Of a stretch of DNA of 64,000 bases, positions 36,083 to 50,186 are shown piece after piece (within the stretch, counting starts at the first letter, position 1; each line of letters opens with the position of its first letter). The DNA lies in the NCBI GenBank assembly GCA_964036045.1, contig OZ038400.1:16365079-16429078 (forward strand). The letters run 5' to 3'. This stretch comes from Eutreptiella sp. 'Long Island Sound 2002'. Lineage: Eukaryota > Euglenozoa > Euglenophyceae > Eutreptiales > Eutreptiaceae. Both the position numbers and the translations under genes were made by a program. The notes under the pieces were generated by a model. The model did no database searches, was not told the DNA's origin, and worked only from the letters and a program-made list of their open reading frames with translations.

Positions 36083-36787
36083 TTGGTATTGCCCATATCA
36101 CAACCACTCAACCCTCTGGCCAGAACAAGCTGCATCATGCTGTTCGTGTACCATACGAACCACGTCGCACGTGTAGCAGAGAATTTGCCCGAATTTGCCC
36201 GTGTGTGCAAATGTGAGGTTCAGGCTCCCTTGCACGCGAATGAGGCTATTTTCAGGTTGAACTTCACAGTACGTGCCCGCACAATGCCCATTTCAAATTG
36301 GTATTGCCCATATCACAACCACTCAACCCTCCGGCCAGAACAAGCTGCATCATGCTGTTCGTGTACCATACGAACCACGTCGCACGTGTAGCAGAGAATT
36401 TGCCCGAATCTGCCCGTGTGTGCAAATGTGAGGTTTAGGCTCCCTTGCACGTGAAGGACGCTATTTTCAGGTTGAACTGAACAGTGCGTGCCCGCACAAT
36501 GACCATTTCAAATTGGTATTGCCCATATCTCGACCACTCAACCCCCTGGTCAAAACAAGGTGCATCATGATGTTCGTGTACCATACGAACCACCTCGCAC
36601 GTGTAGCAGAGAATTTGCCCGAATTTGCCCGTGTGAGCAAATGTGAGGTTCAGGCTCCCTTGCACGCGAATGACGCTATTTTCAGGTTGAACTTCACAGT
36701 ACGTGCCCGCACAATGCCCATTTCAAATTGGTATTGCCCATATCACAACCACTCAACCCTCCGGCCAGAACAAGCTGCATCATGCTG

Positions 36788-38291
36788 TTCGTGTACCATA
36801 CGAACCACATCGCACGTATAGCAGAGAATTTGCCCGAATTTGCCCGTGTGTGCAAATGTGAGGTTTAGGCTCCCTTGCACGTGAAGGACGCTATTTTCAG
36901 GTTGAACTGAAGAGTGCGTGCCCGCACAATGACCATTCCAAATTGGTATTGCCCATATCTCGACCACTCAACCCCCTGGTCAAAACAAGGTGCATCATGA
37001 TGTTCGTGTACCATACGAACCACCTCGCACATGTAGCAGAGAATTTGCCCGAATTTGCCCGTGTGTGCAAATGTGAGGTTCAGGCTACCTTGCACATGAG
37101 TGACGCTATTTTCAGGTTAAACTGAACAGTACGTGCCCGCACAATGCCCATTTCAAATTGGTATTGCCCATATCACAACCACTCAACCCTCTGGCCAGAA
37201 CAAGCTGCATCATGCTGTTCGTGTACCATACGAACCACGTCGCACGTGTAGCAGACAATTTGCCTGAATTAGCCCGTGTGCGCAAATGTGAGGTTCAGGC
37301 TCCCTTGCACGCGAATAACCTTATTTTCAGGTTGAACCGAACAGTACGTGCCCGCACAATGCCCATTTCAAATTGGTATTGCCCATATCACAACCACTCA
37401 ACCCTCCGGCCAGAACAAGCTGCATCATGCTGTTCGTTTACCATACGAACCACGTCCCACGTGTACAGAGAATTTGCCCGAATTTGCCCGTGTGTGCAAA
37501 TGTGAGGTTTAGGCTCCCTTGCACGTGAAGGACGCTATTTTCAGGTTGAACTGAACAGTGCGTGCCCGCACAATGACCATTCCAAATTGGTATTGCCCAT
37601 ATCTCGACCACTCAACCCTCTGGCCAAAACAAGGTGCATCATGATGTTCGTGTACCATACGAACCACCCCGCACGTGTAGCACAGAATGTGCCCGAATTT
37701 GCCCGTGTGCGCAAATGTGAGGTTCAGGCTCCCTTGCACGCGAATAACCTTATTTCCAGGTTGAACCGAACAGTACGTGCCCGCACAATGCCCATTTCAA
37801 ATTGGTGTTGCCCATATCGCGACCACTCAACCCTCTTGCCAGAACCAGCTGCAGCATGTTGTTCGTGTACCATACGAACCACATCGCACGTGTAGCAGAG
37901 AATTTGCCCGAATTTGCCCGTGTGCGCAAATCTGGGCTTTAGGCTCCCTTGCACGCGAATGACGCTATTTTCAGGTTGAACTGAACAGTATGCGCCCGCA
38001 CAATGCCCATTTCAAATTGGTATTGCCCATATCACAACCACTCAACCCTCCGGCCAGAACAAGGTGCATCATGCTGTTCGCGTACCATACGAACCACGTC
38101 GCACGTGTAGCAGAGAATTTGCCCGAATTTGCACGTGTGTGCAAATGTGAGGTTTAGGCTCCCTTGCACGTGAAAGACGCTATTTTCAGGTTGAACTGAA
38201 CAGTACGTGCCCGCACAATGACCATTCCAAATTGGTATTGCCCATATCTCAACCACTCAACCCTCTGGCCACAACAAGCTGCATCATGCTA
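36788..38291 (+). repeat. Seven-unit (1504-bp) higher-order block, copy 1
   Basis: The markers CACATCGCACGTATAGCAG (36806), GCAGACAATTTGCCTG, GTGTACAGAG and CTCTTGCCAGAACCAGC (near 37833) recur in the same order 1504 bp downstream. The length is 7 x 215 minus 1, because one unit has a single-base deletion (GTGTACAGAG for GTGTAGCAGAG). Block edges are approximate. Confidence 0.8.
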
Positions 38292-39795
38292 TTCGTGTAC
38301 CATACGAACCACATCGCACGTATAGCAGAGAATTTGCCCGAATTTGCCCGTGTGTGCAAATGTGAGGTTTAGGCTCCCTTGCACGTGAAGGACGCTATTT
38401 TCAGGTTGAACTGAAGAGTGCGTGCCCGCACAATGACCATTCCAAATTGGTATTGCCCATATCTCGACCACTCAACCCCCTGGTCAAAACAAGGTGCATC
38501 ATGATGTTCGTGTACCATACGAACCACCTCGCACATGTAGCAGAGAATTTGCCCGAATTTGCCCGTGTGTGCAAATGTGAGGTTCAGGCTACCTTGCACA
38601 TGAGTGACGCTATTTTCAGGTTAAACTGAACAGTACGTGCCCGCACAATGCCCATTTCAAATTGGTATTGCCCATATCACAACCACTCAACCCTCTGGCC
38701 AGAACAAGCTGCATCATGCTGTTCGTGTACCATACGAACCACGTCGCACGTGTAGCAGACAATTTGCCTGAATTTGCCCGTGTGCGCAAATGTGAGGTTC
38801 AGGCTCCCTTGCACGCGAATAACCTTATTTTCAGGTTGAACCGAACAGTACGTGCCCGCACAATGCCCATTTCAAATTGGTATTGCCCATATCACAACCA
38901 CTCAACCCTCCGGCCAGAACAAGCTGCATCATGCTGTTCGTGTACCATACGAACCACGTCCCACGTGTACAGAGAATTTGCCCGAATTTGCCCGTGTGTG
39001 CAAATGTGAGGTTTAGGCTCCCTTGCACGTGAAGGACGCTATTTTCAGGTTGAACTGAACAGTGCGTGCCCGCACAATGACCATTCCAAATTGGTATTGC
39101 CCATATCTCGACCACTCAACCCTCTGGCCAAAACAAGGTGCATCATGATGTTCGTGTACCATACGAACCACCCCGCACGTGTAGCACAGAATGTGCCCGA
39201 ATTTGCCCGTGTGCGCAAATGTGAGGTTCAGGCCCCCTTGCACGCGAATAACCTTATTTCCAGGTTGAACCGAACAGTACGTGCCCGCACAATGCCCATT
39301 TCAAATTGGTGTTGCCCATATCGCGACCACTCAACCCTCTTGCCAGAACCAGCTGCAGCATGTTGTTCGTGTACCATACGAACCACATCGCACGTGTAGC
39401 AGAGAATTTGCCCGAATTTGCCCGTGTGCGCAAATCTGGGCTTTAGGCTCCCTTGCACGCGAATGACGCTATTTTCAGGTTGAACTGAACAGTATGCGCC
39501 CGCACAATGCCCATTTCAAATTGGTATTGCCCATATCACAACCACTCAACCCTCCGGCCAGAACAAGGTGCATCATGCTGTTCGCGTACCATACGAACCA
39601 CGTCGCACGTGTAGCAGAGAATTTGCCCGAATTTGCACGTGTGTGCAAATGTGAGGTTTAGGCTCCCTTGCACGTGAAAGACGCTATTTTCAGGTTGAAC
39701 TGAACAGTACGTGCCCGCACAATGACCATTCCAAATTGGTATTGCCCATATCTCAACCACTCAACCCTCTGGCCACAACAAGCTGCATCATGCTA
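38292..39795 (+). repeat. Seven-unit (1504-bp) higher-order block, copy 2
   Basis: Matches 36788-38291 in marker order. Its second half and what follows (about 38670-40920) are in turn repeated about 3007 bp downstream, so an older 7-mer and a longer copy event overlap here. Confidence 0.8.
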
Positions 39796-41676
39796 TTCGT
39801 GTACCATACGAACCACGCCGCACGTGTAGCAGAGAATTTGCCCGAATTTGCCCGTGTTTGCAAATGTGAGGTTTAGGCTCCCTTGCACGTGAAAGACGCT
39901 ATTTTCAGGTTGAACTGAACAGTGCGTGCCCGCACAATGACCATTCCAAATTGGTATTGCCCATATCTCGACCACTCAACCCTCCGGCCAGAACAAGCTG
40001 CATCATGCTGTTCGTGTACCATACGAACCACGTCGCACGTGTAGCAGAGAATTTGCCCGAATTTGCCCGTGTGTGCAAATGTGAGGTTTAGGCTCCCTTG
40101 CACGCGAAGGACGCTATTTTCAGGTTGAACTGAACAGTGCGTGCCCGCACAATGACCATTCCAAATTGGTATTGCCCATATCTCGACCACTCAACCCTCT
40201 GGCCAAAACAAGGTGCATCATGATGTTCGTGTACCATACGAACCACCCCGCACGTGTAGCACAGAATGTGCCCGAATTTGCCCGTGTGCGCAAATGTGAA
40301 TTTCAGGCTCCCTTGCACGCGAATAACCTTATTTCCAGGTTGAACCGAACAGTACGTGCCCGCACAATGCCCATTTCAAATTGGTATTGCCCATATCACA
40401 ACCACTCAACCCTCCGGCCAGAACAAGCTGCATCATGCTGTTCGTGTACCATACGAACCACGTCCCACGTGTACAGAGAATTTGCCCGAATTTGCCCGTG
40501 TGTGCAAATGTGAGGTTTAGGCTCCCTTGCACGTGAAGGACGCTATTTTCAGGTTGAACTGAACAGTGCGTGCCCGCACAATGACCATTCCAAATTGGTA
40601 TTGCCCATATCTCGACCACTCAACCCTCTGGCCAAAACAAGGTGCATCATGATGTTCGTGTACCATACGAACCACCCCGCACGTGTAGCACAGAATGTGC
40701 CCGAATTTGCCCGTGTGCGCAAATGTGAGGTTCAGGCTCCCTTGCACGCGAATAACCTTATTTCCAGGTTGAACCGAACAGTACGTGCCCGCACAATGCC
40801 CATTTCAAATTGGTGTTGCCCATATCGCGACCACTCAACCCTCTGGCCAGAACAAGCTGCAGCATGTTGTTCGTGTACCATACGAACCACATCGCACGTG
40901 TAGCAGAGAATTTGCCCGAATTTGCCCGTGTGCGCAAATGTGAGGTTCAGGCTCCCTTGCACGCGAATAACCTTATTTTCAGGTTGAACCGAACAGTACG
41001 TGCCCGCACAATGCCCATTTCAAATTGGTATTGCCCATATCACAACCACTCAACCCTCCGGCCAGAACAAGCTGCATCATGCTGTTCGTGTACCATACGA
41101 ACCACGTCCCACGTGTACAGAGAATTTGCCCGAATTTGCCCGTGTGTGCAAATGTGAGGTTTAGGCTCCCTTGCACGTGAAGGACGCTATTTTCAGGTTG
41201 AACTGAACAGTGCGTGCCCGCACAATGACCATTCCAAATTGGTATTGCCCATATCTCGACCACTCAACCCTCTGGCCAAAACAAGGTGCATCATGATGTT
41301 CGTGTACCATACGAACCACCCCGCACGTGTAGCACAGAATGTGCCCGAATTTGCCCGTGTGCGCAAATCTGGGCTTTAGGCTCCCTTGCACGCGAATGAC
41401 GCTATTTTCAGGTTGAACTGAACAGTATGCGCCCGCACAATGCCCATTTCAAATTGGTATTGCCCATATCACAACCACTCAACCCTCCGGCCAGAACAAG
41501 GTGCATCATGCTGTTCGCGTACCATACGAACCACATCGCACGTGTAGCAGAGAATTTGCCCGAATTTGCCCGTGTGCGCAAATCTGGGCTTTAGGCTCCC
41601 TTGCACGCGAATGACGCTATTTTCAGGTTGAACTGAACAGTATGCGCCCGCACAATGCCCATTTCAAATTGGTATT

Positions 41677-43927
41677 GCCCATATCACAACCACTCAACCC
41701 TCTGGCCAGAACAAGCTGCATCATGCTGTTCGTGTACCATACGAACCACGTCGCACGTGTAGCAGACAATTTGCCTGAATTTGCCCGTGTGCGCAAATGT
41801 GAGGTTCAGGCTCCCTTGCACGCGAATAACCTTATTTTCAGGTTGAACCGAACAGTACGTGCCCGCACAATGCCCATTTCAAATTGGTATTGCCCATATC
41901 ACAACCACTCAACCCTCCGGCCAGAACAAGCTGCATCATGCTGTTCGTGTACCATACGAACCACGTCCCACGTGTACAGAGAATTTGCCCGAATTTGCCC
42001 GTGTGTGCAAATGTGAGGTTTAGGCTCCCTTGCACGTGAAGGACGCTATTTTCAGGTTGAACTGAACAGTGCGTGCCCGCACAATGACCATTCCAAATTG
42101 GTATTGCCCATATCTCGACCACTCAACCCTCTGGCCAAAACAAGGTGCATCATGATGTTCGTGTACCATACGAACCACCCCGCACGTGTAGCACAGAATG
42201 TGCCCGAATTTGCCCGTGTGCGCAAATGTGAGGTTCAGGCTCCCTTGCACGCGAATAACCTTATTTCCAGGTTGAACCGAACAGTACGTGCCCGCACAAT
42301 GCCCATTTCAAATTGGTGTTGCCCATATCGCGACCACTCAACCCTCTTGCCAGAACCAGCTGCAGCATGTTGTTCGTGTACCATACGAACCACATCGCAC
42401 GTGTAGCAGAGAATTTGCCCGAATTTGCCCGTGTGCGCAAATCTGGGCTTTAGGCTCCCTTGCACGCGAATGACGCTATTTTCAGGTTGAACTGAACAGT
42501 ATGCGCCCGCACAATGCCCATTTCAAATTGGTATTGCCCATATCACAACCACTCAACCCTCCGGCCAGAACAAGGTGCATCATGCTGTTCGCGTACCATA
42601 CGAACCACGTCGCACGTGTAGCAGAGAATTTGCCCGAATTTGCACGTGTGTGCAAATGTGAGGTTTAGGCTCCCTTGCACGTGAAAGACGCTATTTTCAC
42701 GTTGAACTGAACAGTACGTGCCCGCACAATGACCATTCCAAATTGGTATTGCCCATATCTCAACCACTCAACCCTCTGGCCACAACAAGCTGCATCATGC
42801 TATTCGTGTACCATACGAACCACGCCGCACGTGTAGCAGAGAATTTGCCCGAATTTGCCCGTGTTTGCAAATGTGAGGTTTAGGCTCCCTTGCACGTGAA
42901 AGACGCTATTTTCAGGTTGAACTGAACAGTGCGTGCCCGCACAATGACCATTCCAAATTGGTATTGCCCATATCTCGACCACTCAACCCTCCGGCCAGAA
43001 CAAGCTGCATCATGCTGTTCGTGTACCATACGAACCACGTCGCACGTGTAGCAGAGAATTTGCCCGAATTTGCCCGTGTGTGCAAATGTGAGGTTTAGGC
43101 TCCCTTGCACGCGAAGGACGCTATTTTCAGGTTGAACTGAACAGTGCGTGCCCGCACAATGACCATTCCAAATTGGTATTGCCCATATCTCGACCACTCA
43201 ACCCTCTGGCCAAAACAAGGTGCATCATGATGTTCGTGTACCATACGAACCACCCCGCACGTGTAGCACAGAATGTGCCCGAATTTGCCCGTGTGCGCAA
43301 ATGTGAGGTTCAGGCTCCCTTGCACGCGAATAACCTTATTTCCAGGTTGAACCGAACAGTACGTGCCCGCACAATGCCCATTTCAAATTGGTATTGCCCA
43401 TATCACAACCACTCAACCCTCCGGCCAGAACAAGCTGCATCATGCTGTTCGTGTACCATACGAACCACGTCCCACGTGTACAGAGAATTTGCCCGAATTT
43501 GCCCGTGTGTGCAAATGTGAGGTTTAGGCTCCCTTGCACGTGAAGGACGCTATTTTCAGGTTGAACTGAACAGTGCGTGCCCGCACAATGACCATTCCAA
43601 ATTGGTATTGCCCATATCTCGACCACTCAACCCTCTGGCCAAAACAAGGTGCATCATGATGTTCGTGTACCATACGAACCACCCCGCACGTGTAGCACAG
43701 AATGTGCCCGAATTTGCCCGTGTGCGCAAATGTGAGGTTCAGGCTCCCTTGCACGCGAATAACCTTATTTCCAGGTTGAACCGAACAGTACGTGCCCGCA
43801 CAATGCCCATTTCAAATTGGTGTTGCCCATATCGCGACCACTCAACCCTCTGGCCAGAACAAGCTGCAGCATGTTGTTCGTGTACCATACGAACCACATC
43901 GCACGTGTAGCAGAGAATTTGCCCGAA
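41677..43927 (+). repeat. Second copy of a roughly 2.25-kb block (offset 3007 bp)
   Basis: Unit order and private variants of about 38670-40920 reappear here at a constant offset of 3007 bp. For example, CCCTCTTGCCAGAACC at 39335 reappears at 42342. Part of this block (from about 42800) repeats again at +1504 bp (from about 44304). Edges were judged by eye. Confidence 0.7.
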
Positions 43928-46900
43928 TTTGCCCGTGTGCGCAAATCTGGGCTTTAGGCTCCCTTGCACGCGAATGACGCTATTTTCAGGTTGAACTGAA
44001 CAGTATGCGCCCGCACAATGCCCATTTCAAATTGGTATTGCCCATATCACAACCACTCAACCCTCCGGCCAGAACAAGGTGCATCATGCTGTTCGCGTAC
44101 CATACGAACCACGTCGCACGTGTAGCAGAGAATTTGCCCGAATTAGCACGTGTGTGCAAATGTGGGCTTTAGGCTCCCTTGCACGTGAAAGGCGCTATTT
44201 TCAGGTTGAACTGAACAGTACGTGCCCGCACAATGACCATTCCAAATTGGTATTGCCCATATCTCAACCACTCAACCCTCTGGCCACAACAAGCTGCATC
44301 ATGCTATTCCTGTACCATACGAACCACGCCGCACGTGTAGCAGAGAATTTGCCCGAATTTGCCCGTGTTTGCAAATGTGAGGTTTAGGCTCCCTTGCACG
44401 TGAAAGACGCTATTTTCAGGTTGAACTGAACAGTGCGTGCCCGCACAATGACCATTCCAAATTGGTATTGCCCATATCTCGACCACTCAACCCTCCGGCC
44501 AGAACAAGCTGCATCATGCTGTTCGTGTACCATACGAACCACGTCGCACGTGTAGCAGAGAATTTGCCCGAATTTGCCCGTGTGTGCAAATGTGAGGTTT
44601 AGGCTCCCTTGCACGCGAAGGACGCTATTTTCAGGTTGAATTGAACAGTGCGTGCCCGCACAATGACCATTCCAAATTGGTATTGCCCATATCTCGACCA
44701 CTCAACCCTCTGGCCAAAACAAGGTGCATCATGATGTTCGTGTACCATACGAACCACCCCGCACGTGTAGCACAGAATGTGCCCGAATCTGCCCGTGTGC
44801 GCAAATGTGAGGTTCAGGCTCCCTTGCACGCGAATAACCTTATTTCCAGGTTGAACCGAACAGTACGTGCCCGCACAATGCCCATTTCAAATTGGTATTG
44901 CCCATATCACAACCACTCAACCCTCCGGCCAGAACAAGCTGCATCATGCTGTTCGTGTACCATACGAACCACGTCCCACGTGTACAGAGAATTTGCCCGA
45001 ATTTGCCCGTGTGTGCAAATGTGAGGTTTAGGCTCCCTTGCACGTGAAGGACGCTATTTTCAGGTTGAACTGAACAGTGCGTGCCCGCACAATGACCATT
45101 CCAAATTGGTATTGCCCATATCTCGACCACTCAACCCTCTGGCCAAAACAAGGTGCATCATGATGTTCGTGTACCATACGAACCACCCCGCACGTGTAGC
45201 ACAGAATGTGCCCGAATTTGCCCGTGTGCGCAAATGTGAGGTTCAGGCTCCCTTGCACGCGAATAACCTTATTTCCAGGTTGAACCGAACAGTACGTGCC
45301 CGCACAATGCCCATTTCAAATTGGTGTTGCCCATATCGCGACCACTCAACCCTCCGGCCAGAACAAGGTGCATCATGCTGTTCGCGTACCATACGAACCA
45401 CGTCGCACGTGTAGCAGAGAATTTGCCCGAATTAGCACGTGTGTGCAAATGTGGGCTTTAGGCTCCCTTGCACGTGAATGACGCTATTTTCAGGTTGAAC
45501 TGAACAGTACGTGCCCGCACAATGACCATTCCAAATTGGTATTGCCCATATCACAACCACTCAACCCTCCGGCCAGAACAAGCTGCATCATGCTGTTCGT
45601 GTACCATACGAACCACGTCGCACGTGTAGCAGAGAATTTGCCCGAATTTGCCCGTGTGTGCAAATGTGAGGTTTAGGCTCCCTTGCACGCGAAGGACGCT
45701 ATTTTCAGGTTGAACTGAACAGTGCGTGCCCGCACAATGACCATTCCAAATTGGTATTGCCCATATCTCGACCACTCAACCCTCTGGCCAAAACAAGGTG
45801 CATCATGATGTTCGTGTACCATACGAACCACCCCGCACGTGTAGCACAGAATGTGCCCGAATTTGCCCGTGTGCGCAAATGTGAGGTTCAGGCTCCCTTG
45901 CACGCGAATAACCTTATTTCCAGGTTGAACCGAACAGTACGTGCCCGCACAATGCCCATTTCAAATTGGTATTGCCCATATCACAACCACTCAACCCTCC
46001 GGCCAGAACAAGCTGCATCATGCTGTTCGTGTACCATACGAACCACGTCCCACGTGTACAGAGAATTTGCCCGAATTTGCCCGTGTGTGCAAATGTGAGG
46101 TTTAGGCTCCCTTGCACGTGAAGGACGCTATTTTCAGGTTGAACTGAACAGTGCGTGCCCGCACAATGACCATTCCAAATTGGTATTGCCCATATCTCGA
46201 CCACTCAACCCTCTGGCCAAAACAAGGTGCATCATGATGTTCGTGTACCATACGAACCACCCCGCACGTGTAGCACAGAATGTGCCCGAATTTGCCCGTG
46301 TGCGCAAATGTGAGGTTCAGGCTCCCTTGCACGCGAATAACCTTATTTCCAGGTTGAACCGAACAGTACGTGCCCGCACAATGCCCATTTCAAATTGGTG
46401 TTGCCCATATCGCGACCACTCAACCCTCTGGCCAGGACAAGCTGCAGCATGTTGTTCGTGTACCATACGAACCACATCGCACGTGTAGCAGAGAATTTGC
46501 CCGAATTTGCCCGTGTGCGCAAATCTGGGCTTTAGGCTCCCTTGCACGCGAATGACGCTATTTTCAGGTTGAACTGAACAGTATGCGCCCGCACAATGCC
46601 CATTTCAAATTGGTATTGCCCATATCACAACCACTCAACCCTCCGGCCAGAACAAGGTGCATCATGCTGTTCGCGTACCATACGAACCACGTCGCACGTG
46701 TAGCAGAGAATTTGCCCGAATTAGCACGTGTGTGCAAATGTGGGCTTTAGGCTCCCTTGCACGGGAAAGACGCTATTTTCAGGTTGAACTGAACAGTACG
46801 TGCCCGCACAATGACCATTCCAAATTGGTATTGCCCACATCTCAACCACTCAACCCTCTGGCCACAACAAGCTGCATCATGCTATTCGTGTACCATACGA

Positions 46901-48681
46901 ACCACGCCGCACGTGTAGCAGAGAATTTGCCCGAATTTGCCCGTGTTTGCAAATGTGAGGTTTAGGCTCCCTTGCACGTGAAAGACGCTATTTTCAGGTT
47001 GAACTGAACAGTGCGTGCCCGCACAATGACCATTCCAAATTGGTATTGCCCATATCTCGACCACTCAACCCTCCGGCCAGAACAAGCTGCATCATGCTGT
47101 TCGTGTACCATACGAACCACGTCGCACGTGTAGCAGAGAATTTGCCCGAATTTGCCCGTGTGTGCAAATGTGAGGTTTAGGCTCCCTTGCACGCGAAGGA
47201 CGCTATTTTCAGGTTGAACTGAAGAGTGCGTGCCCGCACAATGACCATTCCAAATTGGTATTGCCCATATCTCGACCACTCAACCTTCTGGTCAAAACAA
47301 GGTGCATCATGATGTTCGTGTACCATACGAACCACCCCGCACGTGTAGCAGAGAATTTGCCCGAATTTGCCCGTGTGCGCAAATGTGAGGTTCAGGCTCC
47401 CTTGCACGCGAATAACCTTATTTCCAGGTTGAACCGAACAGTACGTGCCCGCACAATGCCCATTTCAAATTGGTATTGCCCATATCACAACCACTCAACC
47501 CTCCGGCCAGAACAAGGTGCATCATGCTGTTCGTGTACCATACGAACCACGTCGCACGTGTAGCAGAGAATTTGCCCGAATTTGCCCGTGTGTGCAAATG
47601 TGAGGTTTAGGCTCCCTTGCACGTGAAGGACGCCATTTTCAGGTTGAACTGAACAGTGCGTGCCCGCACAATGACCATTCCAAATTGGTATTGCCCATAT
47701 CTCGACCACTCAACCCTCCGGCCAGAACAAGCTGCATCATGCTGTTCGTGTACCATACGAACCACGTCGCACGTGTAGCAGAGAATTTGCCCGAATTTGC
47801 CCGTGTGTGCAAATGTGAGGTTTAGGCTCCCTTGCACGTGAAGGACGCTATTTTCAGGTTGAACTGAACAGTGCGTGCCCGCACAATGACCATTCCAAAT
47901 TGGTATTGCCCATATCTCGACCACTCAACCCTCTGGCCAAAACAAGGTGCATCATGATGTTCGTGTACCATACGAACCACCCCGCACGTGTAGCAGAGGG
48001 TTTGCCCGAATTTGCCCGTGTGCGCAAATGTGAGGTTCAGGCTCCCTTGCACGCGAATAACCTTATTTCCAGGTTGAACCGAACAGTACGTGCCCGAACA
48101 ATGCCCATTTTAAATTGGTGTTGCCCATATCGCGACCACTCAACCCTCTGGCCAGAACAAGCTGCAGCATGTTGTTCGTGTACCATACGAACCACATCGC
48201 ACGTGTAGCAGAGAATTTGCCCGAATTTGCCCGTGTGCGCAAATCTGGGCTTTAGGCTCCCTTGCACGCGAGTGACGCTATTTTCAGGTTGAACTGAACA
48301 GTGCGTGCCCGCACAATGACCATTTCAAATTGGTATTGCCCATATCTCGACCACTCAACCCTCTGGCCAAAACAAGGTGCATCATGATGTTCGTGTACCA
48401 TACGAACCACCTCGCACATGTAGCAGAGATTTTGCCCGAATTTGCCCGTGTGTGCAAATGTGAGGTTTAGGCTCCCTTGCACGTGAAGGACGCTATTTTC
48501 AGGTTGAACTGAACAGTGCGTGCCCGCACAATGACCATTCCAAAGTGGTATTGCCCATATCTCGACCACTCAACCCCCTGGTCAAAACAAGGTGCATCAT
48601 GATGTTCGTGTACCATACGAACCACCTCGCACATGTAGCAGAGAATTTGCCCGAATTTGCCCGTGTGAGCAAATGTGAGGT

Positions 48682-50186
48682 TCAGGCTCCCTTGCACGCG
48701 AATAACCTTATTTTCAGGTTGAACTGAACAGTGCGTGCCCGCACAATGACCTTTTCAAATCGGTATTGCCCATATCTCGACCACTCAACCCTCTGGCCAA
48801 AACAAGCTGCATCATGCTGTTCGTGTACCATACGAACCACGTCGCACGTGTAGCAGAGAATTTGCCCGAATTTGCCCGTGTGTGCAAATGTGAGGTTCAG
48901 GCTCCCTTGCACACGAGTGACGCTATTTTCAGGTTGAACTGAACAGTACGTGCCCGCACAATGCCCATTTCAAATTGGTATTGCCCATATCTCGACCACT
49001 CAACCCCCTGGTCAAAACAAGCTGCATCATGCTGTTCGTGTACCATACGAACCACCCCGCACATGTAGCAGAGAATTTGCCCGAATTTGCCCGTGTGTGC
49101 AAATGTGAGGTTTAGGCTCCCTTGCACGCGAAGGACGCTATTTTCAGGTTGAACTGAACAGTGCGTGCCCGCACAACGACCATTTCAAATTGGTATTGCC
49201 CATATCTCGACCACTCAACCCTCCGGCCAGAACAAGGTGCATCATGCTGTTCGCGTACCATACGAACCACGTCGCACGTGTAGCAGACAATTTGCCCGAA
49301 TTTGCACGTGTGTGCAAATGTGGGTTTTAGGCTCCCTTGCACGCGAATGACGCTATTTTCAGGTTGAACTTCACAGTACGTGCCCGCACAATGCCCATTT
49401 CAAATTGGTATTGCCCACATCACAACCACTCAACCCTCCGGCCAGAACAAGGTGCATCATGCTGTTCGCGTACCATACGAACCACGTCGCACGTGTAGCA
49501 GAGAATTTGCCCGAATTTGCCCGTGTGTGCAAATGTGAGGTTCAGGCTCCCTTGCACGTGAAGGACGCTATTTTCAGGTTGAACTGAACAGTGCGTGCCC
49601 GCACAATGCCCATTTCAAATTGGTGTTGCCCATATCGCGACCACTCAACCCTCTGGCCAGAACAAGCTGCAGCATGTTGTTCGTGTACCATACGAACCAC
49701 ATCGCACGTGTAGCAGAGAATTTGCCCGAATTTGCCCGTGTGTGCAAATGTGAGGTTTAGGCTCCCTTGTAGGTGAACGACGCTACGTTCAGGTTGAACT
49801 TCACAGTACGTGCCCGCACAATGCCCATTTCAAATTGGTATTGCTCATATCACAACCACTCAACCCTCCGGCCAGAACAAGGTGCATCATGCTGTTCGCG
49901 TACCATACGAACCACGTCGCACGTGTAGCAGAGAATTTGCCCGAATTTGCCCGTGTGTGCAAATGTGAGGTTCAGGCTCCCTTGCACGTGAAGGACGCTA
50001 TTTTCAGGTTGAACTGAACAGTGCGTGCCCGCACAATGCCCATTTCAAATTGGTGTTGCCCATATCGCGACCACTCAACCCTCTGGCCAGAACAAGCTGC
50101 ATCATGCTGTTCGTGTACCATACGAACCACGTCGCACGTGTAGCAGAGAATTTGCCCGAATTTGCCCGTGTGTGCAAATGTGAGGT
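48682..50186 (+). repeat. Seven-unit (1505-bp) higher-order block in the 48.7-53 kb region
   Basis: Units at 48682, 48897 and 49112 match those at 50187, 50402 and 50617 (offset 1505 = 7 x 215). Units at 50695 and 51125 match 52200 and 52630 at the same offset. The rare GCAGGTGAACGACGCTACG subtype marks register near 49770 (as GTAGGTG), 51060 and 52565; an isolated relative lies near 33437. A 6-unit offset (1290 bp) also occurs between 49835 and 51125. Confidence 0.7.
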
